NCBI GenBank assembly: GCA_965199895.1
Contig: CBDATJ010000015.1
Location: forward strand, 1-64,000
DNA from: Bin55 sp965199895
Lineage (GTDB): Bacteria; Pseudomonadota; Gammaproteobacteria; Pseudomonadales; Azotimanducaceae
Length of the DNA stretch: 64,000 bases
Direction: 5' to 3'
The notes under the pieces are model-generated. The model saw only the letters and a program-made list of their open reading frames with translations. It was not told where the DNA came from and made no database searches. The position numbers and the translations under genes are program-made. Shown here in pieces: positions 29,481-38,081 of the stretch. Positions within the stretch are counted from its first letter, which is position 1. Each line of letters opens with the position of its first letter.

Positions 29481-30697
29481 TCGCGATATCGCATCGCCTT
29501 GATGATGGGCATAAGAAACAGTCGAATGGTCGCAATAGCAGTGAAGGTGAGAACCCCCAGACCGATAGAAATCGGTGCAACGAGCACCACTTTGGTGTCC
29601 ACACTAGGAAAGATACGATCCGGTAGAAATAACTGACCACTGATTTCTTCCATGACCCCACCCTCTAAACCAATGCCCATATGAGCCAAAAAAATGATGG
29701 CTGCAGTGCTCACGATGCTTCCCAACGTAACCCCAACTATCCACATCAGAGTTGATTCGCTCAGCAACATTGCGAAGACTTGATTGTCTCGCATCCCCAT
29801 AGCTCGCAGAACTCCAAGTTCACGAGTGCGCTCAATGATGGTCATCACACTGGTGTTGGCGATAGATAGAACGACTATCAGAGTTAAAGTGCTGTAGACA
29901 ATGGCATTACTGATCTTGTCTAGTCTAATATTCTGACTGACTTCTGGCATCAACTCTTGCCAGTCGTAGAGCTTAGCGTCGTTCGGGAGTGATTGCTCGA
30001 TTCGAGTACGGGTGGGATCCAAGGTCATAGGATTGTTTGTCATGATGACCACTCGATGAGCAGAATCGGACAACAATAGTGTCTCATTCAAAATACCGAT
30101 ATCTAAGTGGACTAGCGACCGATCGATAGTGTCGTTTCCGACCCTAAAGATCCCACTGATTGTTGGGGTTAATGCAGCAACTCCACCTTGGACATCTGAG
30201 GTGAGTATGACGATTTCATCTCCCACTCCAACGGATGCATTGCGGGCAAGGATGCTGCCGATTGCTGCAGTCCCTTCCGTTACATACTCTCCTTCAACCA
30301 TACTTGATGAAAAGTAGGAAACATCGGATTCAAGGTCTGGGTCTACACCCACTAGCATTGCACCCACGCTATTTTCTCCGAAGTTGATGACTCCAAAGCT
30401 CTCTGTTCGGATGGAAGTTGCGACTACATCCGAAATATTGTTGAGATGGTTGCGTAAGCGATGTACGTCTTTTAAGCAGTGTTCCACACGAGGATCATGC
30501 TCATAGTCTGGATGTTGCACTTGGAAGTGACCTCCACCAAAACGTGAACTCACTTCAATCATCGGCTGATAGCTTCCGGATTGAAACGACATTCCCAATT
30601 GCACCAAAACCATTGCAAATGCAATAGCTCCACAAGTCAGCAAGGTTCTGCGTTTATTGCGCCAGAGATTTCTCCAAGCAACGGTTAGAGTGAACAA
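29477..30697 (-). CDS. ABC transporter permease, FtsX/MacB-like (first)
   Basis: A 406-residue partner of the downstream permease with the same plan: WRNLWRNKRRTLLTCGAIAF leading into helix 1, a periplasmic domain (about 45-270), then three helices with the coupling motif RTRELGVLRAMGMRDNQVF. The periplasmic domain (FGGGHFQVQHPDYEHDPRVE) parallels the equivalent region of the second permease (LNGHIKIQAPGYRDDPSM), showing they are paralogues. It starts 31 bases after the LolA-like gene. Confidence 0.9.
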   Translation of the reverse strand: MFTLTVAWRNLWRNKRRTLLTCGAIAFAMVLVQLGMSFQSGSYQPMIEVSSRFGGGHFQVQHPDYEHDPRVEHCLKDVHRLRNHLNNISDVVATSIRTESFGVINFGENSVGAMLVGVDPDLESDVSYFSSSMVEGEYVTEGTAAIGSILARNASVGVGDEIVILTSDVQGGVAALTPTISGIFRVGNDTIDRSLVHLDIGILNETLLLSDSAHRVVIMTNNPMTLDPTRTRIEQSLPNDAKLYDWQELMPEVSQNIRLDKISNAIVYSTLTLIVVLSIANTSVMTIIERTRELGVLRAMGMRDNQVFAMLLSESTLMWIVGVTLGSIVSTAAIIFLAHMGIGLEGGVMEEISGQLFLPDRIFPSVDTKVVLVAPISIGLGVLTFTAIATIRLFLMPIIKAMRYRE

Positions 30698-30728
30698 CCC
30701 TAGTGTCCTTGATCGGTCGATGCAATCA

Positions 30729-31499
30729 TCACTCTAGCCCACGCAGCGAATAAAGGGTGAACTTATCGTCGGGGATTTCTACATCGAAGTCGATATCGAC
30801 ATATTCAACCTCAGTCCAACTATCCTCATCCTCTACCTTCGTGACTCGAATCAGCTGAGGAATCTCTCGGTCGTCAAACTCAGCGATTTCTAGAGTTTCA
30901 ATGGTTTTCACCAACTCCAGATCCTGATCGAAGTATGAGTGATTGAGGATGACTAAATCTTCACGAATTTCAAAGACTTCTTTACCCCAAACAACGGGAG
31001 CGTTTTCATGCGGAATCGCTTCAACGGTGTACACGGTATATTGATCTTCTGTATTAGTTTGGGTCAGTGAGAAGGCATAGTGTTTGAGGATTTGATCGGT
31101 GCGTGCCAGATCGTTGTAGGAGAGGTCAGAGCCTGCCCATCCTTGGGACATCATCGATCTTGGTAATCTCACTTCTCGACCGATTTTGGTGGAATAGGTC
31201 CACATGTGATCTCCGTTTTTCAATGTAGCATTACCCACTTCTCGAGCAGGAGCAGTGAACCGGATCAATGCGTTGTCTCGACCTTTGGCCCACACTTCAA
31301 ACGAAGAAATCCGAGTCCAATTGGGTCGCTTAATGGTCATGGTCAGTTTTGCGAAAGAACTGACTCCTCTTGCTTGATCGAGTGCTTGAGCGACCAGTTC
31401 CTTTGCTTCGTTTTCTGTCTCTAGTGTGAGTGCTGTGATTGCGAGTGACCAAGTAATCACTACTAGCAGAGTTTGGAGGTAGCAATTGATACACTTCAC
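30729..31499 (-). CDS. Outer membrane lipoprotein-sorting protein-like (LolA-fold) periplasmic carrier
   Basis: A 256-residue exported protein. After the signal peptide (KCINCYLQTLLVVITWSLA) comes a LolA/LolB-like half-barrel pattern: REVGNATLKNGDHMWTY, RLPRSMMSQGWAGSDLSYND, IPHENAPVVWGKEVFEI. This matches the family often named outer membrane lipoprotein-sorting protein, distinct from true LolA. The GTG at 31499, five bases after TTAAGG, is preferred because it yields a normal signal peptide; the frame is open to 31556. As first gene of the cassette it probably carries a hydrophobic cargo between the ABC permeases and the outer membrane (inference). Confidence 0.85.
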   Translation of the reverse strand: MKCINCYLQTLLVVITWSLAITALTLETENEAKELVAQALDQARGVSSFAKLTMTIKRPNWTRISSFEVWAKGRDNALIRFTAPAREVGNATLKNGDHMWTYSTKIGREVRLPRSMMSQGWAGSDLSYNDLARTDQILKHYAFSLTQTNTEDQYTVYTVEAIPHENAPVVWGKEVFEIREDLVILNHSYFDQDLELVKTIETLEIAEFDDREIPQLIRVTKVEDEDSWTEVEYVDIDFDVEIPDDKFTLYSLRGLE

Positions 31500-31759
31500 C
31501 AAGACCTTAATCGGTCTTTGCGGCTGCCTAGTCGCTTTGTTAGGTGAACGGCGCATTGTGTTTATCTCAATCGTTGGTTGAGTTTATCATGATAGGTACG
31601 AGTAGAGTTTGGACCTGATCATCGTATGGGTTCGCTAATCCAAAAACCAGGGGGTTGTCTGCAAAACGCAATTTCAAGATAATGGTTATCTAAAGTGTGC
31701 GATTCTCGGGAGAGTTGTTTCGCACGGTGGTGCTGAGAACAAAAGGGTTGTCACAGTCC

Positions 31760-32575
31760 ATGACAGTAAGCATAGATAAACTCGCGGTAGTAGACACAAG
31801 AGCTGAAATAGGGGACAATTGCATGATTGGTCCTTATTGCATCATTGGTTCGAATGTTGAAATCGGCTCTGGCACTCGACTACATTCCCATGTCGTTGTC
31901 AGTGGTCACACCACAATAGGGTCTGACTGCATCATCTTTCCCTTTGTGACCCTTGGCGTGCAATCACAGGATCTCAAGTACGTACCTGGTACACGTAGTT
32001 TCACCCAAATTGGCAATCGAAATACCATTCGAGAATTTGTCAGTATTCACAGCGGTACTGCGGAGGAATCATCTACGATTGTAGGGGATGACTGTGCGCT
32101 TCTCGCTCATGTTCATGTCGCACACAACTGTCATGTGGGCAATCAAGTCATCATGTCACATGGTGCGTCGTTAGGTGGACATGTTGTCATAGGAGACCGT
32201 GCTAATCTGGGTGGGCTCAGTGGTGTCCATCAATTTTGCCACATCGGAACCAATGCACTCATTGCTGGATTAGCTCGTGTGAACCAGGACGTACTACCTT
32301 TTATTATTGCAGAAGGATCCCCTGCTAGCATGCGCATTGTGAACCGTGTTGGAATGCAAAGAGCAGGCTACAAAGACTCTGAAATTAGAGATGTTCGTCG
32401 AGCGTTTCGAACCCTGTTTATGGGTGATCTGAGGCTGGAAGAAGGAGTCAAAAAAGTCAAACAGACACTTGGCGACAAGCCCCACATCCAAGAGTTTTTG
32501 CAAGCCATCGAGTCTTCACAACGCGGGCTTGCTCGACCCGAGACTGCAACTATGGAGATTAACACGAGCGAGTAA
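31760..32575 (+). CDS. lpxA: Acyl-ACP--UDP-N-acetylglucosamine O-acyltransferase
   Basis: First step of lipid A synthesis, or a close paralogue. 271 residues with left-handed beta-helix hexad repeats (IGPYCIIGSNVEIGSGTRL), the catalytic-histidine strand AHVHVAHNCHVG, and GVHQFCHIGTNALIAGL, then an alpha-helical C-terminus. The open frame starts at 31697, but the first 21 codons are not LpxA-like; ATG 31760 is chosen by homology although AAGGG lies 12 bases away. It is not beside lpxD, fabZ or lpxB, unlike most Gram-negatives. A 15-base palindrome (AGATAA-TGG-TTATCT, 31677-31691) lies upstream in the gap divergent from the ABC cassette. Confidence 0.92.
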   Translation: MTVSIDKLAVVDTRAEIGDNCMIGPYCIIGSNVEIGSGTRLHSHVVVSGHTTIGSDCIIFPFVTLGVQSQDLKYVPGTRSFTQIGNRNTIREFVSIHSGTAEESSTIVGDDCALLAHVHVAHNCHVGNQVIMSHGASLGGHVVIGDRANLGGLSGVHQFCHIGTNALIAGLARVNQDVLPFIIAEGSPASMRIVNRVGMQRAGYKDSEIRDVRRAFRTLFMGDLRLEEGVKKVKQTLGDKPHIQEFLQAIESSQRGLARPETATMEINTSE

Positions 32576-32607
32576 ACAGAGATTCACAGCTAATAAAGGA
32601 GATCAGT

Positions 32608-35600
32608 TTATTCTTCATCGAGGTCACTGCCAGTTCCAATGCTAATCATGGTGGAGTAGTCGGTGTAAGCACCTGCATATTTTTTGAGTTTCGGAAAATA
32701 GGGACTGAATCGAGCCTCTTCTCCGTTAATCTGTGAAATGGTCAAAAAGTTATCGCGTGTATCCACTACCTTAATGGTCTTGAAGAGTTTGTTGAGTCTT
32801 GGGTCATCTGGTTTCACAAAAACCTTCAATTTCCATCCATTTGAGGAAGTCCAACAGATCGGTACCCCATCATATAAACCCAGGAAGTTCCCGATACGAC
32901 GAACGGGCAACTCTTCCCAACCCAACCCTAATCCACAGGGACACCGAGGATCGTAAGACGAGATCCACTGGGCACCCGTTTTCGGTAGATTTCGCATCAA
33001 CTCTAATGATTCGGGTAGTGCGAACTGTGGACCAGATAGATCTTCGAGAAACAAACCAGAAACCACTTCTCCGGCAAGTTCCATAAGCCGTAGAGCACGA
33101 AAGATGTTCCTCCAACGGTAATTGTTTCCTTCACGCTGTGTTAATTCTCGACTAACGATGCCACGTCGCTCCAGCACCACCCGCGCTCTGCTCTTTTCGA
33201 TTTCTAATTCGGTGAGTACATCATGCTTTTCGTTAGAAGGATGAGATAGAGACCAATTACCGGGCCACTTCAAAGTCCGTTTATATTTCCAGGAGCGAAC
33301 GGATTGAATATCTGGTGGAGGGTACATTTCGCCCAGCGGATGATCGAGTTTATAGTGGTGGTCTTCCGCTTTGTATAGTGCTCGAAAGGAGTCAGTTGAC
33401 ACTTCACCCTTCCACACAGCTTTCCAAAATAATTCGTTAAATTTTCTGGGTGAAGATCCATCTAGATCTCTCAGTTGAATGTAGGTGTATCGTCCATCGG
33501 GATCCTTAAAGCAATGGTCCAGCGTTGAATTCGGTTTAGGCTTAAACGGTAGTTCATCTTCGTCAGTGATCACCGTCATTCGTTGACGGCCAGTACCTCT
33601 CCATGCAAACTCTTGGTTAGTAAATAATTCCTCTAGGTCTTTCAGGGGTATTTCTTTATGGGTGGGTCGCCACAGTTCTTTCATCCAAAATTTCACCGGA
33701 GCGTCGAACCCACGTAATCGCTCTAAGGTCTGTGTCACCGCTTCGATACCCGAACCGTAGGAATTTGCATCGTACCAAGCGGACAAAAATTGGGTCAGAC
33801 TTTTCTTGGGTAGAGGATCGAGATGCTGCTGTTGAGAGCGTCGTTGAAAGCGAAGTAACCCTACTAAATTCGAGCGATCACAGTACATTTCTTCGTCTGA
33901 ATCTTCTACTCGCACATCTCGAGTGAGGACATCACGATCTGTCAACTTTTCGACTATAGCGTGTATTTGAACGGTTGACAGCGGGATCAGCGATGCGATT
34001 TCGTTCAGGGTTCGAGGTCCGTAGTATTGCAAGGCGTTTTCTACTGCTGCTTTAGGGTTCACTTTCACCAGTTTCTGGCTTTGTGGATGAATGAAACCTG
34101 ACCAGGATCCTGATTGAATGTGTTTGATTTTGGCAGGCACCTTGACCGATTTCCACCACTGCTCTTCGGGGATCCACACGCGTTCACGGACCCATTCAGA
34201 AACTTCTAAATTCCCATCCGGTTCATAGCCAGCGATGGTTCGTTGAACCTTGGATTCAAACCCTTGAATCACTTGTTTCGATAGTTCTGGTCGCAGCTTC
34301 GCATGCCTCGCGACTGTGGAAACTAAACCCTCTGGGAGGTTTATCTGCTTTGAGTGTTGCGGCGTATCGTCGTCGTACATGTAACGGTTAATCTGATCGA
34401 ACGTGGTTTGCGTTGCAAACGGACTAGGGAATTGCCGTCGCACGACTGAGATTCGGATGGTTCCGTTATTGATTCCATTGAGTACTTGTTCCACGGCCCC
34501 TAGATCAAATTCGTGGTTCAGACAAGTTCTCCAGGCTTCTATAAGTACCGGAAAATTCTCGCAATCGTGAATGGCTGCCAGCAGTTTCTTGGCGAGCATT
34601 CGGTTCATCCACAGGGGAACACGATGGTTGAATCGAGATTTCTCTAGTAGTAGTGCTCGACCCGCACACTCCCTAAAGTGAACACCGAAGAAGGGAGAGT
34701 TTTGAAGAGAGTGTGTTAACCTATTGTGAAACGAATCTAAGTTCAGAAAACTCAGCACTTCATCGGGTTTCGTTTCTTGCGTCAACTGACATGTGATCGT
34801 TTGGTTGTCTGACCTAATGTCGGGTGGAGATTTGAATCGGTCTCTCCAACTGGATTCCATTGCAAGTGCAATCGGGCGGTTGACTCGTGAACCCCACAGT
34901 GTGTGTATCACCAATTGATCTTCAGAGGATGCGGAAAGATATCCACCTGGACCGGCTAGAAGATGTTCTGCGATTACGAGAGATGTGTGGGGGAGGCTGC
35001 CCGTACTCTCCCTTTGTCTATTGAGCAGACTGACGCAATTCGTAGTTGACGAAGCATCAAATCCTATTTCGATGAGTTGACGTTCTAGTTCTTCTTGTTC
35101 GTCGCTTTCGAGTAACTCATCGGCCGTTTGTAGGAAGTCTCTCACGAGCATTGAAAGATGAAAATCCTGACTCTGGGTTTCTGAAAGATAAAAGGGTGCA
35201 CTCGAGATATTGGAACGAGTAGGCCGTACCTTTACGTCATTGTGATCGATGGATTCAATGGTCCACTGTTGTGCACCGAGTGTGAGTTTTTGACCGATCT
35301 TGGCTTCCCACACAAATTCTTCGTCTAGTTCTCCAACTAAAGAGTTGGAGTCAGCGTTGCGAACTTTGTAGTAACCACGATCAGGGATCGTACCACCCGA
35401 TGCATATAGGGCAAGTTGAGCCCCTTTGCGCATTTCGATCATCCCAGTATCTTGGTGGTGAGCAATCCGAGGACGTAGGCTACGTATTCTTCGATCTTCA
35501 AAACCGCCTGTGAGCATGTCGATAACCTTATCGAAATCTGACCTCTCAAGTGTAGCGTAGGGGTATGATCGAGTGAGGGTAGAAAAAATATGGTCAAGAT

Positions 35601-36879
35601 GGCAAGCACCAGCTACCGTAAAGGAAACCACCAGTTGTGCAAGCAGATCTAGGGGTGCAAGCATGGGCCGTAATGGTTCTAAGTCTCGAGTTGCGACTGC
35701 TCCTGCTAGTGCAGCAGCGAGCACGTTGTCGTTTGCGTGGGTTGGGTAGAGCTTAGCACGAGAAACTCTACCTACTCCGTGTCCTGATCTACCAATTCTT
35801 TGCAGAGTCGAGGAAACACTCATAGGAGATTGCACCAATACAACTTCGTCCAACTCTCCAATATCGATGCCCATCTCCAATGAACTCGTGGCAACGATGG
35901 CTCTGAGTTCACCTTCCTTGAGTCGGTGTTCGACTTCCTCGCGAATTTCTCGTGCTAATGAACCGTGATGTGAGTAAGCAACGATTTCACCCGCAAGCTG
36001 GTTGATGTCATGGGTGATTCGTTCTGCTGTTCGTCTGGATACCACAAAGAACAAGGTTGATCGATTGGATTGAATCACCTGATAAAACTCTTCGATGAGA
36101 TGGTCCCAGATGGGTAATCCCTCATCAATTGCAGTGAGTGCTTTCTCCGGTAGTCGTATCTCTAGGTTTAACTCTTTCTTCGAGTAATCTTCGACAAGCT
36201 GAACTTTGCGAGGGAGGCCTGTCGCATCGAATCCTCCTAAATATTGAGAGACTAAACATGGAGGATTTACCGTAGCCGATAGAGCCACTCGCTGAAATTC
36301 TCCAGCAAGGTCAACGACACGTTCCAGGCACGCCATGAGGGTACACCCTCTGCGATTCTCAATCATGGCATGGATTTCGTCCAATACCACACATTCAATG
36401 TGTGTGAACAACCGCCGACTTCGCGCCGCTGTGATCATGAACAACAGACTTTCTGGTGTGGTCACCATGATCGAAGGGGGATTGCGAAGCATCTTTTGTC
36501 GTTCAGACTGAGTGGTGTCTCCACTTCGTGTGAGTACTGTGATCTTGGGGCAAGACTCTCCCGATTTTTCAAATATTTCTTCGATTTCTTCGAGTGGTTC
36601 AAGGAGATTCTTTTGAATGTCTCGATTGAGGGCTTTTAAAGGAGAAACATAGAGGATGCGAGGGTGATCGCCTTCACTCGGTTCAGTAAATAGACGGTCA
36701 ATCAAAGCAAGAAAGGCAGTGAGAGTCTTACCACTACCTGTCGGTGCCGTCGCGACCAGGCTCTCACCCGCGGAGATTCGTGGCCAACTTGCTTTTTGAA
36801 TGGGAGAGGGTTCACCGTATTTGTCGATAAACCACTGCCGAATTAGCGGATGAAAACCTTCAAGGGCATGGTTGGACAT
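32608..36879 (-). CDS. lhr: Large helicase-related protein Lhr
   Basis: Superfamily 2 ATP-dependent 3'-5' helicase implicated in DNA repair. 1423 residues: Walker A APTGSGKT (45-52), DEIH box in VVLDEIHAM, helicase domain 2 with HHGSLAREIRE and RIGRSGHGVG, a winged-helix domain, and the long Lhr-specific C-terminal region (from about 900). E. coli Lhr is about 1538 residues, so this is a full-length Lhr rather than the shorter Lhr-Core. It is convergent with lpxA, with 32 bases between them. Confidence 0.95.
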   Translation of the reverse strand: MSNHALEGFHPLIRQWFIDKYGEPSPIQKASWPRISAGESLVATAPTGSGKTLTAFLALIDRLFTEPSEGDHPRILYVSPLKALNRDIQKNLLEPLEEIEEIFEKSGESCPKITVLTRSGDTTQSERQKMLRNPPSIMVTTPESLLFMITAARSRRLFTHIECVVLDEIHAMIENRRGCTLMACLERVVDLAGEFQRVALSATVNPPCLVSQYLGGFDATGLPRKVQLVEDYSKKELNLEIRLPEKALTAIDEGLPIWDHLIEEFYQVIQSNRSTLFFVVSRRTAERITHDINQLAGEIVAYSHHGSLAREIREEVEHRLKEGELRAIVATSSLEMGIDIGELDEVVLVQSPMSVSSTLQRIGRSGHGVGRVSRAKLYPTHANDNVLAAALAGAVATRDLEPLRPMLAPLDLLAQLVVSFTVAGACHLDHIFSTLTRSYPYATLERSDFDKVIDMLTGGFEDRRIRSLRPRIAHHQDTGMIEMRKGAQLALYASGGTIPDRGYYKVRNADSNSLVGELDEEFVWEAKIGQKLTLGAQQWTIESIDHNDVKVRPTRSNISSAPFYLSETQSQDFHLSMLVRDFLQTADELLESDEQEELERQLIEIGFDASSTTNCVSLLNRQRESTGSLPHTSLVIAEHLLAGPGGYLSASSEDQLVIHTLWGSRVNRPIALAMESSWRDRFKSPPDIRSDNQTITCQLTQETKPDEVLSFLNLDSFHNRLTHSLQNSPFFGVHFRECAGRALLLEKSRFNHRVPLWMNRMLAKKLLAAIHDCENFPVLIEAWRTCLNHEFDLGAVEQVLNGINNGTIRISVVRRQFPSPFATQTTFDQINRYMYDDDTPQHSKQINLPEGLVSTVARHAKLRPELSKQVIQGFESKVQRTIAGYEPDGNLEVSEWVRERVWIPEEQWWKSVKVPAKIKHIQSGSWSGFIHPQSQKLVKVNPKAAVENALQYYGPRTLNEIASLIPLSTVQIHAIVEKLTDRDVLTRDVRVEDSDEEMYCDRSNLVGLLRFQRRSQQQHLDPLPKKSLTQFLSAWYDANSYGSGIEAVTQTLERLRGFDAPVKFWMKELWRPTHKEIPLKDLEELFTNQEFAWRGTGRQRMTVITDEDELPFKPKPNSTLDHCFKDPDGRYTYIQLRDLDGSSPRKFNELFWKAVWKGEVSTDSFRALYKAEDHHYKLDHPLGEMYPPPDIQSVRSWKYKRTLKWPGNWSLSHPSNEKHDVLTELEIEKSRARVVLERRGIVSRELTQREGNNYRWRNIFRALRLMELAGEVVSGLFLEDLSGPQFALPESLELMRNLPKTGAQWISSYDPRCPCGLGLGWEELPVRRIGNFLGLYDGVPICWTSSNGWKLKVFVKPDDPRLNKLFKTIKVVDTRDNFLTISQINGEEARFSPYFPKLKKYAGAYTDYSTMISIGTGSDLDEE

Positions 36880-36949
36880 TGGGATCGTATGAGTCGGTAC
36901 AACCTTGCCTAGCTGGGGTACTTACCGATGCCCATAAGTCTATAAGACG

Positions 36950-37729
36950 CTAGTACCAGTCATGGTCTACAGTACCACCGCCGTTGCAGATTATCTTGGC
37001 TCCAGTCATGTAGGAGTTTGATGGTGAAACCAAAAACTTCACGACATCACCGATTTCTTCAGGTTGACACACATGACCGAAAGGAGAAACATCATCAAGA
37101 TCTGATAGCTTGAGTATCCCCGCTCGTGCGCGCATGAGTCGTCGACCTATTTCAGTATTGACCAACCCCGGGGAGACGATGTTGACTCGAATGCCATGTT
37201 CGCGTTCTTCTTTTGCTAGAGTTCGAGCTAGCACTTCCAGTGATGCTTTTGCCATGGTATAGGGAGCTCCCGTAGCGATGTGTTCGTCAGCAGAGGCACA
37301 GGAAATCATCAAGATATCGGCTCGCACGACATTCCGCATTCCTGGGATGAGCAGTCTACACAGTGTGTGAGCAGAGACAACGTGTGTTTGAAGAAGCCGG
37401 TTTAGTTCCTTGGGTGGTGTTTCTGCTACGGTTAGTCCACGACTCGCTATGCCAGCATTGTTAATCAAGATTGAGGGTGGACCCATTTCCTTGACGACTC
37501 TTTCAGCCAGTGATTCGCACTGGCTCAGTTCGTCAATGGAAGCTTGAAATGCCTTCGCCTTACCACCTGTAGAGCGAATTTGTTCGACAGTTGCTTCAGC
37601 AGATTTTTCGTCGTGGCGATAATTCACAGCAACGAACGCACCAGCGCTCGCTAAAGCTCGTGAGATTGCACTACCGATGCCTCTTCCCCCGCCAGTAACG
37701 AGAGCTATACGACCTTCGAGCGCACTCAC
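36950..37729 (-). CDS. Short-chain dehydrogenase/reductase (FabG-like)
   Basis: NAD(P)-dependent oxidoreductase of 259 residues. Cofactor-binding TGGGRGIG (12-19), NNAGIAS (90-96), catalytic Ser143, Tyr157 and Lys161 (YTMAK), and the C-terminal VNIVSPGLVNTEIG and GAKIICNGGG. NYRHD after the second strand suggests NADP preference (inference). A 3-oxoacyl-ACP reductase role is possible, but there are no fatty-acid genes nearby. It starts at GTG without a clear ribosome site. Confidence 0.88.
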   Translation of the reverse strand: MSALEGRIALVTGGGRGIGSAISRALASAGAFVAVNYRHDEKSAEATVEQIRSTGGKAKAFQASIDELSQCESLAERVVKEMGPPSILINNAGIASRGLTVAETPPKELNRLLQTHVVSAHTLCRLLIPGMRNVVRADILMISCASADEHIATGAPYTMAKASLEVLARTLAKEEREHGIRVNIVSPGLVNTEIGRRLMRARAGILKLSDLDDVSPFGHVCQPEEIGDVVKFLVSPSNSYMTGAKIICNGGGTVDHDWY

Positions 37730-38081
37730 TTGTATGCTCTGGTGTTTATGGTCAATTTATCCTCTCCACCAACCATTACCTGCTAGATTGGATTGTAAAC
37801 GAGATTGCTTTTGGTTTATTGAAACTGTTGGGAAGACCAATAATATGCTCGAGCTAAGGACAGCTGAAGGTACGCCTGAATGCCTGGTACACTCAAAATG
37901 AGAAAAATAAGATCATATATATACAATACGACAGTATAAACCCAGACAATAGTACGCATTCTTTAGTTAGGGTTCTTTATTCAGGTCAAATTTAGTTTAA
38001 GCCATGTTGAAATTATTTGTTGGATTGAAACAATACAGGTAATACAAGCATGAGTAAATTACTAGTCTCGGGTCTGCTGTA
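37730..38081. other. AT-rich gene-free stretch before the type IIG gene
   Basis: No gene-sized ORF. The middle (37900-38040) is notably AT-rich. A possible promoter, TTGTTG-17-TAATAC, lies near 38013-38041. A 10-codon ORF (38050-38082, MSKLLVSGLL) ends with a TAG that shares its G with the GTG start of the next gene. The left part is the divergent upstream region of the SDR. Confidence 0.45.
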
